From Candidatus Gerdarchaeota archaeon (GTDB lineage Archaea > Asgardarchaeota > Heimdallarchaeia > JABLTI01): a DNA stretch of 8,296 bases. Position numbers and translations under genes: made by a program. Below the pieces are notes generated by a model. That model worked only from the letters and a program-made list of their open reading frames with translations, searched no databases and was not told the DNA's origin. Below are positions 1-5,460 of the stretch, in pieces; the stretch's first letter is position 1, and the number at the start of each line of letters is the position of its first letter. Location: the NCBI GenBank assembly GCA_016839405.1, contig JAEOUJ010000091.1:1-8296 (forward strand), written 5' to 3'.

Positions 1-968
1 CCACACCGACTTCCCCATCTAGCGATTGTTTCACCATTTTTATTTATTTCAACTATCTCACATGCATTTGAGCAATCGGAACATTCGAAACCAGATGTTT
101 TGAAAGTCATATCAGGAATTTCCCAACCAACAAATTTAGTTTTCCGTGGTCGTTTTTCCATCTCTTCTTTAGCTAAAATAGCTGCACCGATTGCACCCAT
201 TACATCAAAGTGTTTAGGAATAACTACCTCATGTCCAAGGTATTTTTCAAAAGCTTCTTTCATTCCTTCATTGGCAGCAACTCCCCCTTGAAACATTATC
301 GGTGGGAGAATATCTTTTCCTTTACCAACATTATTGAGATAATTTCTTGCTAATGCTTCGCAGAGACCTTTTATAATGTCTTCTGAAGTATGTCCAAGTT
401 GTTGTTTATGAATCATATCGCTTTCTGCAAATACAGTACAACGCCCAGCAATTGATACTGCATTATTTGATTTACATGCCAAACAACCAAATTGTTCAAT
501 TGGTATATCTAATCTTGTTGCCTGCATATCAAGGAAAGATCCTGTTCCAGCTGCACACACAGTATTCATTGCAAAATCTACAGCTACGCCATTTCTAATA
601 ATGATTATTTTTGAATCCTGACCACCAATTTCTATAATCGTTTGAATGTCTTGTCGATAATTTAGTGAGGCTAAAGTATGAGCAGTTATTTCATTACGAA
701 CAATGTCTGCTCCAACAATTATACCAGTTAATTCTCGAGCGCTACCAGTTGCTCCATTACCAGTAATTTCAATACCATTTGTTAATTTTTCTCTCATTAA
801 AGCTATGCCTTTTTGAATAGATGATACTGGTTTTCCTTCTGTTCTTATATAAACTGATTCAATCAATTCATTATTTTCATCAATAATTGCTAAATTGGTA
901 CTAATAGACCCAACATCTACACCAAGGAAATATTTTCCATTTTTATTTAAACTATCTTTACTTGCCAT
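1..968 (-). CDS. BadF/HgdC-type ATP-dependent acyl-CoA dehydratase activase (COG1924), partial at the left edge
   Basis: 322 residues are visible and the C-terminus lies outside the window. The protein belongs to the ASKHA-fold activators that use ATP hydrolysis to push one low-potential electron from a [4Fe-4S] cluster to a 2-hydroxyacyl-CoA dehydratase-type partner. Seen in the sequence: the phosphate-1 loop GVDVGSIST (about residues 16-24), TGNGATGS, the phosphate-2 motif IEIGGQDSK, and two cysteines at 138 (NTVCAAGTGS) and 177 (AGRCTVFAES). Their spacing of 39 equals that of the cluster-ligating pair (Cys127/Cys166) of Acidaminococcus HgdC, where one cluster is shared between two subunits. 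FQGGVAANEG and DVMGAIGAA close the ATPase core. A tail follows with C296-x2-C299-x3-C303 and C322, found in the long and fused members rather than in short HgdC. The ATG at 966-968 overlaps the upstream gene by 11 nt, with AGGAG at 980-984. The family call is firm; the substrate is unknown. Confidence 0.92.
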   Translation of the reverse strand, partial: MASKDSLNKNGKYFLGVDVGSISTNLAIIDENNELIESVYIRTEGKPVSSIQKGIALMREKLTNGIEITGNGATGSARELTGIIVGADIVRNEITAHTLASLNYRQDIQTIIEIGGQDSKIIIIRNGVAVDFAMNTVCAAGTGSFLDMQATRLDIPIEQFGCLACKSNNAVSIAGRCTVFAESDMIHKQQLGHTSEDIIKGLCEALARNYLNNVGKGKDILPPIMFQGGVAANEGMKEAFEKYLGHEVVIPKHFDVMGAIGAAILAKEEMEKRPRKTKFVGWEIPDMTFKTSGFECSDCSNACEIVEINKNGETIARWGSRC

Positions 969-2046
969 TATCTTTGTTTCTCCTGCTTAATAAATCAATA
1001 AACGCTTCTAATCTAGTTTGAAATCCAGCTTCACCAGTGTGTTCATCAACTACTAATGATAAAACTGGCATATCATGCTCTCGACTTACTTGTGGAAAAA
1101 TGCTTCTAGCAATAATTTCAGGCATACAAGTGAATGGATATAAATGAACTAAACCATCCCATCCTAGCTTTTTGTATAAAACAGCATCTCCAAGATTTTC
1201 TTGAGTTTCACCGCCTACTCTATAAGGAACATATTTTACTCCACAAGCATTTGCTTTTTGGAAATCCATCTTTTTGAATGGATTGTATCTTTCACCTAAA
1301 TCGATAAATCTCCTAAGTGTTACAGGGGTTTTTGTTATGACACCTAATTCATTCAATCTTCTGTGGATATCCAAGTTTAATGCTGGTTCTAAAACAACAT
1401 ATATTTCTCCATTGACTATTACCTTCAAAGGTTTTGCTGTTTTATCAATATCTACACTATCTTCAAACATTTTTGGTATAGTTTTACGTAACTTTCTGAT
1501 TTTACTCATTCTTTTAGTATCAACAATTAGATTAAATGCTTCATCAGCTATCCTTTCAGCATTTCCCTTTTCAAGTTCTAAAGCTCGATATTTATAGAGC
1601 ATTTTATCTGTTAAATCAGTCAATCGATTTTTGATCCAAGCAATTTGAAAAGCACGAACTACTTGTAAAAGATTGCGCCCATCACTGATTCCTTTCATTA
1701 TCTGTACTAATTGTTTTGGGCTTTCATAATCTAATTTAAACCAGCTACACTCATAGCCCAAATCTTCAAGAATGAATTTCTGAACTTGCCAATAGAATCT
1801 AAAACGGCAGTAACCATGTCCTCCGCCCATACCTAAATCAGTTGCACCACGATCCAAACTCTCTATGAAAGTTCCTAATGTCATTTTGAATGGTGTACAA
1901 ACAAATTCAGGTGAATATCTAGCTCCTAGCTGAAAAGTTTTTTTACTTGGTTTATTTGGGATTACAAGATCATATCTTCCTAATTCATGAAGTAAAGATA
2001 TGAAAACGTACTTAAGTGACCCGAAGTGTGGGAATGTAATAGGCAG
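958..2046 (-). CDS. COG3581-type 2-hydroxyacyl-CoA dehydratase-like protein, CTG start
   Basis: A 362-residue partner protein of the activase, matching the last section of the giant fused activases (COG3581, related to the HgdB/D dehydratase fold). Starting at the first ATG (1884) would give only 308 residues. The frame is open upstream and encodes typical family N-terminus: ITFPHFG, then LGARYSPEFVCTPFK. A CTG at 2044-2046, preceded at 10 nt by GGAGG, places the start one residue before ITFPHFG, where family members usually begin; ATT at 2038-2040 is a weaker alternative, and a TAA at 2065-2067 bounds the frame. Conserved-looking cysteines are C50 (SPEFVCTP), C80 (GHGYCRFRFYW) and C307 (YPFTCMPE), candidates for cluster or substrate binding. 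The C-terminal block DEHTGEAGFQTRLEAFIDLL is paralogous to the end of the neighbouring COG3580 gene. It overlaps that gene by 35 nt and the activase gene by 11 nt, so the three are probably made together. No substrate can be inferred. Confidence 0.88.
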   Translation of the reverse strand: MPITFPHFGSLKYVFISLLHELGRYDLVIPNKPSKKTFQLGARYSPEFVCTPFKMTLGTFIESLDRGATDLGMGGGHGYCRFRFYWQVQKFILEDLGYECSWFKLDYESPKQLVQIMKGISDGRNLLQVVRAFQIAWIKNRLTDLTDKMLYKYRALELEKGNAERIADEAFNLIVDTKRMSKIRKLRKTIPKMFEDSVDIDKTAKPLKVIVNGEIYVVLEPALNLDIHRRLNELGVITKTPVTLRRFIDLGERYNPFKKMDFQKANACGVKYVPYRVGGETQENLGDAVLYKKLGWDGLVHLYPFTCMPEIIARSIFPQVSREHDMPVLSLVVDEHTGEAGFQTRLEAFIDLLSRRNKDNGK

Positions 2047-3043
2047 TTTTTTCTTTCCTCCTTCTTAACATGTCAATAAAAGCTTCTATACGAGTTTTCA
2101 TACCCGCTTCTGCAGTTAAATCATCAAAAACGAGTTGCAATAATTGTACCTCATGTTGTCTTCTTGCAAATCTTGAAGCTAATTCACCTGCTAATGAATC
2201 TGGTCCACAACTGAAGACCATTAAATGGATAATACCATCAACGCTTTCACTTTCAAAAAAATACATTATTGATCCTAAAATTTCTCGCTCAAATTCAAAA
2301 TAAAGACGATTTTCTAATTTTGCTAATTGTTCATCAATTAACTCCCTTGGCATTTGTTCTGAAGTAATTAAATCTACACCATGTTGTTGGAGTTTCTTTT
2401 TGATATCTAGTGAACAATAACTATCGTTAATAACATAAGAGTGCCCAACAAGAGCAATTTTAAGTGGTTTTTCTCCTAGAATTTTATCCGGAGGAGCATT
2501 TAGTAGAATTTCTGAACGTTCCCATTTTTTGAGTTTTTCTATATCTATAACCAATTTCTTCTTATATTCTTTATCAGCTTTCAAAGCTTTTTTCATTGCT
2601 CTAATTATCCTTAATGGGTTTTTAGTAAAAACAAAACCTACTTTTAAAACTTCTCTGAAGAAATCCTTCTTTTTATGACCATATTTAGCTACATTATAAT
2701 GTGGTGCAATAATTTTCGGCAAATCAGGATACATAGAACGTAAAACATCAGCTAATCCAATAAATTTTGGGCACCCCATATCTGTTTTATGTCTACTACC
2801 AAACCTTGGTATGAATAGACAATCTACTTTATCCTTAAGTTCTAATATATGTCCATGATAGATTTTTGTTGAATAACAATCTTCATCTGGTGCTGATTCT
2901 ATTGCCATCTCTCTAATTTTCTTGTTAGTTTCTGGTGAAACAACTACTTCTGCACCAAGCTCTTGAAAAAAGACTTTCCACATTGTTTCAAATTTGTAAT
3001 GTATAAGCGCTCTAGGCAAACCTACTCTCTTCGGTTTTCCCAA
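2012..3043 (-). CDS. COG3580/DUF2229-type CoA-enzyme activase-associated protein, TTG start
   Basis: 343 residues and the first gene of the leftward operon. The N-terminus KRVGLPRALIHYKFETMWKV is the typical opening of the DUF2229 domain. It is followed by DEDCYSTKIYHGH (C56), VDCLFIPRFGS, and DMGCPKFIGL (C91). The C-terminal half has KIALVGHSYVINDSYCS, FSCGPDSLAGE (C279), and the ending FDDLTAEAGMKTRIEAFIDML. This corresponds to the DUF2229 section of fused acyl-CoA dehydratase activases, with cysteines at the positions where dehydratase-type subunits bind iron-sulfur clusters; the ligand role here is inference. It starts with TTG at 3043, chosen because GGAGG stands 8 nt upstream and the family N-terminus begins directly after. 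Its last codons overlap the next gene by 35 nt. The biological substrate is unknown; the protein may be a non-dehydratase electron acceptor. Confidence in the family is high and in the function low. Confidence 0.9.
   Translation of the reverse strand: MGKPKRVGLPRALIHYKFETMWKVFFQELGAEVVVSPETNKKIREMAIESAPDEDCYSTKIYHGHILELKDKVDCLFIPRFGSRHKTDMGCPKFIGLADVLRSMYPDLPKIIAPHYNVAKYGHKKKDFFREVLKVGFVFTKNPLRIIRAMKKALKADKEYKKKLVIDIEKLKKWERSEILLNAPPDKILGEKPLKIALVGHSYVINDSYCSLDIKKKLQQHGVDLITSEQMPRELIDEQLAKLENRLYFEFEREILGSIMYFFESESVDGIIHLMVFSCGPDSLAGELASRFARRQHEVQLLQLVFDDLTAEAGMKTRIEAFIDMLRRRKEKTAYYIPTLRVT
2057..2064 (-). promoter_or_regulatory. Ribosome binding site that decides the CTG start of the COG3581 gene
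   Basis: On the minus strand the sequence reads GAAGGAGG, then ten bases (AAAGAAAAAA), then CTG at 2046-2044. It lies inside the 3' end of the upstream COG3580 reading frame. It is a near-perfect anti-16S match at usable spacing, while the in-frame ATG at 1884 is about 170 nt away. This supports initiation at the non-AUG codon. Confidence 0.7.
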
Positions 3044-3051
3044 ATGGGCGT

Positions 3052-3056
3052 CCTCC
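3052..3056 (-). promoter_or_regulatory. Ribosome binding site supporting the TTG start of the COG3580 gene
   Basis: The minus strand reads CGGAGGACGCCCAT and then TTG at 3043. GGAGG sits 8 nt before the TTG, with no in-frame ATG at suitable spacing, so the TTG is the likely initiator. Confidence 0.7.
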
Positions 3057-3100
3057 GTTTATTTAAGATTACAATAGTTAAGTAAAGTATGTTGATATAT

Positions 3101-3139
3101 AGTTTTTGCATAAAATTCAAAAACTAATAACAGTTTTTT
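3101..3139. repeat. Three alternating AGTTTTTG / CAAAAACT elements in the divergent promoter
   Basis: AGTTTTTG (3101-3108), its exact reverse complement CAAAAACT (3118-3125), and AGTTTTTT (3132-3139) are spaced centre to centre by about 17 and 14 bp. The first pair could form a hairpin or a dyad operator. The arrangement between two divergent transcription units suggests a regulator site, but these are simple A/T-rich words and chance is a real alternative. Confidence 0.4.
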
Positions 3140-3157
3140 ATTGGAAAAACATAAAAA

Positions 3158-3177
3158 GTAATTTCTAGTAATTTCTA
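3158..3177 (+). repeat. Perfect 10-bp tandem repeat just upstream of pyrE
   Basis: AGTAATTTCT occurs twice in immediate succession, a 10-bp period close to one DNA helical turn. It ends just before the pyrE ribosome binding site, in the place where an archaeal repressor or the transcription start would sit. Its function is unproven. Confidence 0.5.
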
Positions 3178-3193
3178 AAAGGATAGTATACAC

Positions 3194-3754
3194 ATGGATA
3201 ATAAAACAAATTCAAAAGATCAAATAATTGCCACTTTAATTAAAACTGGAGCATTACAATTCGGTGATTTTACACTTGCTTCTGGAACAAAATCAAAATA
3301 TTATATTGATTTGCGTATTTTACCCAATTATCCACAAGAATTTGAAGTATTAGTCGATATTGCTTTAGATTACATTAGGCAAAACATAACTGATATTGAA
3401 GGGATAGTGGCTATTCCTCTAGCTGCTATGCCATTTGGAACTTTATTAGCTTATAAATTAAACAAACCCTTTTACATATTGAGAAAAGAACCCAAAGATC
3501 ATGGACTCAAGAAAATGATTGAGGGTGAATTGAAAACTGGTCAGAAGATTCTTCTTGTTGATGATTTAATTTCAAGTGGTTTCAGTAAGGTTTTTGCTAT
3601 AGACGCATTACGCAATGAAGGTGCGGAAGTAAAAAATCTCTTTGTTTTTATTGATAGAACCCCAGAAGGTCTTGCAGAATTCGAAAAAGAATATTCAATA
3701 AAAGTTCATTATCTATTAAATGCTAAAGATCTTTTAGCTCAAGTGAAAGAGTGA
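3194..3754 (+). CDS. pyrE: Orotate phosphoribosyltransferase
   Basis: 186 residues, the usual length of archaeal PyrE. It joins orotate and PRPP to give orotidine 5'-monophosphate in de novo UMP synthesis, in the cytosol. Seen in the sequence: FGDFTLASGTKSKYYIDLR (about 23-41), the orotate-side signature; RKEPKDHG (97-104), the flexible catalytic loop with its Lys and His; and the PRPP-binding motif ILLVDDLISSGFS (119-131), where the two acidic residues are kept but the usual TTG is SSG. FVFIDRTPEG follows as in the family. The AIPLAAMPFGT segment (73-83) differs from the common GIPxGGIP-like form but occupies the same place. The ATG at 3194 is preceded by AAAGGAT. The next gene starts 5 nt after the stop, so it heads an operon with queC. 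A PyrE-like purine PRTase or regulator is a less likely alternative, since the orotate signature is intact. Confidence 0.88.
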   Translation: MDNKTNSKDQIIATLIKTGALQFGDFTLASGTKSKYYIDLRILPNYPQEFEVLVDIALDYIRQNITDIEGIVAIPLAAMPFGTLLAYKLNKPFYILRKEPKDHGLKKMIEGELKTGQKILLVDDLISSGFSKVFAIDALRNEGAEVKNLFVFIDRTPEGLAEFEKEYSIKVHYLLNAKDLLAQVKE

Positions 3755-3759
3755 AATAA

Positions 3760-4503
3760 ATGTCAAATAAATCAGCCGTAATTCTATTTAGTGGAGGATT
3801 AGATTCCACCATAAGTTTATGGTGGGCAAAAAACCAAACTTATAAACGAATTGATTGTATTACTTTTGAATATGGTTCTAAAGAAGAGGTTGTACTTAAA
3901 CAAGTTGTTACTAAACTTGTAGAATATGCTGATATTGATAATCATGAATTTATTGTACTAGATTTTCTAGCTGATTATTCAAGAAGGATAAATAGTTCAC
4001 TTTCAAAAGATAGTACAAAAGAATTGCCTAAAATTTCTTCTGATGATTTGGATGATCTTGAAGTTGGTTTAGCAAGTGCAAAATCTGTTTGGATTCCTGG
4101 ACGAAATCTTGTTTTTTTAGCAATTGCATCAGCATATACTGAAACTGTGGGAAATGAAGTGGATATAATTACAGGATTTAATCTTGAGGAAGGAGCAACA
4201 TTTCCAGATAACACACAAGAATTTATTGATGATTTTACTAAAACAGCTTCTCGTGGTATTTTACATGCAAAAATTACTGTAGTTAGTCCATTAGCGGGTT
4301 TAAATAAATCAGAAATTATTTCTTTTGGGAAGAAACTTAATGTACCTTTTGAATATAGTAATTCTTGTTATAATCCAAAAGGATTTGATGGTGAAAAAAG
4401 ACCAATTCATTGTGGTCTATGTGAAAGCTGTCTTAGACGTAAACGTGGATTTAAAGAAAGTTCAATAAAAGACCCAACAATTTATAGTAAGAATAATAAT
4501 TAA
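3760..4503 (+). CDS. queC: 7-cyano-7-deazaguanine (preQ0) synthase
   Basis: 247 residues. QueC uses ATP and ammonia to turn 7-carboxy-7-deazaguanine into preQ0, the precursor of archaeosine in archaeal tRNA (or queuosine in bacteria). The N-terminal PP-loop SGGLDST (11-17) binds ATP, followed by FEYGS where FDYGQ-like sequence is usual. The middle has WIPGRN (111-116), ITGFNLEEGATFPDNTQEF (137-155) and SPLAGLNKSEI. The C-terminus holds the zinc site: C203 (NSCYNP), C218, C221 and C224 (HCGLCESC), then RRKRGF. All expected motifs are present, so it should be active. It starts 5 nt after pyrE with no obvious own ribosome binding site, which suggests translational coupling. queE follows 29 nt downstream, giving two consecutive steps of the pathway; QueD and FolE/MptA are not in the window. 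Confidence 0.96.
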   Translation: MSNKSAVILFSGGLDSTISLWWAKNQTYKRIDCITFEYGSKEEVVLKQVVTKLVEYADIDNHEFIVLDFLADYSRRINSSLSKDSTKELPKISSDDLDDLEVGLASAKSVWIPGRNLVFLAIASAYTETVGNEVDIITGFNLEEGATFPDNTQEFIDDFTKTASRGILHAKITVVSPLAGLNKSEIISFGKKLNVPFEYSNSCYNPKGFDGEKRPIHCGLCESCLRRKRGFKESSIKDPTIYSKNNN

Positions 4504-4532
4504 AGAATGATAAGAAAATATGAGGAATAGAG

Positions 4533-5372
4533 TTGACAACTAATACAGATGAAGCTTTTGAAGGCGTAGAGGAAAAAAATAAAGCTAAAAAAGCTAAAGG
4601 TTATTTAGCAGAAATTTTCAGCTCATTCCAAGGAGAAGGTGGCTCAGTTAGAGGATCCTGTTTTGGCAGACGACAAATTTTCATTCGATTTGCTGGTTGT
4701 GTTCTAACTTGCGAATGGTGTGATTCTGTAGAATCAAGAAACCCAAAATATCCTGAATGTAAGGTGGAAACAATTCCAGGATCCTGGATATTTGAAAAAT
4801 ACAAAAATCCTGTGGATGAAGAATTTGTTATTGAACAGGTTTTGAACCTTTCATCAAAAGATTTTCATTCAATTTCTTTAACAGGTGGCGAACCAACTTA
4901 TCAAAAGGATTTCTTCTATAGAATAACTCAACGTCTTTATGATTTAGAAATACCGATTTTCCTTGAAACAAATGGTTATTTTCCAAATAGAATAGAAAAA
5001 GTCGCTCCTTTAGTGAGTTATGCTTGTGTTGACATTAAGGATCGTAGTGCTAAATGCATTAAAAATAGTGATTGGGAGAAATTAATTGAAAGTGAACTTG
5101 AATCAATTACTATTTTAAATAATCATCCTGTGAAGGTTTTTGCTAAATTAGTTGTAACTGAAGAGACTTCTTTAGAAGATGTTCGAATGTATGCAGATAA
5201 ACTTCGGGAAATTGTTGTCCCAATTGTAGTTCAACCAGTAACCCCTGTTGGTAAAGTTAAACCTATTTCAGCTAAAAAATTATTCCAAATAACTGAAACA
5301 ATAGCAGAAGTTTTACCAACTGACTTATATGGTTTATCAATTCAAAGTCACAAAATATTCTCTCTATTATAA
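4533..5372 (+). CDS. queE: 7-carboxy-7-deazaguanine synthase, radical SAM enzyme, TTG start
   Basis: 279 residues, longer than many bacterial QueE proteins. It converts 6-carboxy-5,6,7,8-tetrahydropterin into 7-carboxy-7-deazaguanine by a radical SAM, Mg-dependent ring contraction. Motifs: EIFSSFQGEG (27-36), the substrate-loop signature; RFAGCVLTCEWCD (52-64) with the cluster cysteines C56-x3-C60-x2-C63; LTGGEP (116-121) for SAM binding; LETNG (144-148); and QPVTPVG plus LSIQSHK near the end. A segment after the cluster motif (about 65-95) is longer than in short bacterial forms. The TTG at 4533 is taken as start because GAGGA (4522-4526) lies 6 nt upstream, a TGA sits in frame at 4521, and no in-frame ATG occurs before the FQGEG motif. 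The first 20 or so residues are charged and not conserved. Together with queC this makes preQ0. The enzyme needs a low-potential electron donor, which may or may not be the following protein. Confidence 0.95.
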   Translation: MTTNTDEAFEGVEEKNKAKKAKGYLAEIFSSFQGEGGSVRGSCFGRRQIFIRFAGCVLTCEWCDSVESRNPKYPECKVETIPGSWIFEKYKNPVDEEFVIEQVLNLSSKDFHSISLTGGEPTYQKDFFYRITQRLYDLEIPIFLETNGYFPNRIEKVAPLVSYACVDIKDRSAKCIKNSDWEKLIESELESITILNNHPVKVFAKLVVTEETSLEDVRMYADKLREIVVPIVVQPVTPVGKVKPISAKKLFQITETIAEVLPTDLYGLSIQSHKIFSLL

Positions 5373-5460
5373 CAAAAATTAATATTAATGAAATTTTATG
5401 ATAACTTTTATTAAAAACACATGCTTCTATTATGACTTAATTTATTTAAGAGGTAATATT
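5373..5460 (+). promoter_or_regulatory. Leader before the DUF362 gene: palindromic A/T element and ribosome binding site
   Basis: The 88-bp gap contains the 12-bp palindrome ATTAATATTAAT (5378-5389), a possible TATA box for a separate transcript, and AGAGGT (5449-5454) 7 nt before the ATG at 5461. An upstream in-frame ATG at 5398 exists but would add 21 residues (rich in Phe, Tyr, Ile) unlike family N-termini and has no ribosome binding site, so 5461 is preferred. Read-through from queE is also possible. Confidence 0.5.

Larger units (their letters stand above)
3044..3193. promoter_or_regulatory. Divergent promoter region between the activase operon and pyrE
   Basis: This 150-bp gap has no gene and must hold promoters for both directions. 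An AT-rich TATATA core at about 3094-3101 could act as a TATA box for the leftward operon: initiation about 25 bp further left would give a leader of roughly 25-30 nt that still includes GGAGG. For pyrE a possible TATA-like element is ACATAAAAAG at about 3149-3158, and AAAGGAT (about 3178-3184) is a weak ribosome binding site 9 nt before the ATG. The repeat cluster between the two is listed separately. TATA assignments are by eye only. Confidence 0.5.

Noticed and set aside
1274..1597. Open frame of 107 codons on the plus strand.
   Set aside because: It lies wholly antisense to the COG3581 gene and has no recognisable domain; it is a by-product of the A/T-rich coding strand.
958..1884. Start of the COG3581 gene at the ATG at 1884 (308 residues).
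   Set aside because: The open frame upstream encodes 54 residues of typical family sequence, and a strong ribosome binding site precedes CTG 2046, so the short form would be truncated.
2012..2067. A frameshift joining the COG3580 and COG3581 genes into one fused protein.
   Set aside because: The two frames overlap by 35 nt with a stop for the first gene and a good ribosome binding site for the second; both proteins have normal ends, as expected of separate genes.
3755..3759. A preQ1-type riboswitch controlling queC.
   Set aside because: The gap to pyrE is only 5 nt and no aptamer-like structure could fit there; none was seen in the region before pyrE either.
5398..5460. N-terminal extension of the DUF362 protein from ATG 5398.
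   Set aside because: It has no ribosome binding site and the 21 residues do not resemble family N-termini, whereas ATG 5461 has AGAGGT 7 nt upstream and the canonical MSKVYF opening.
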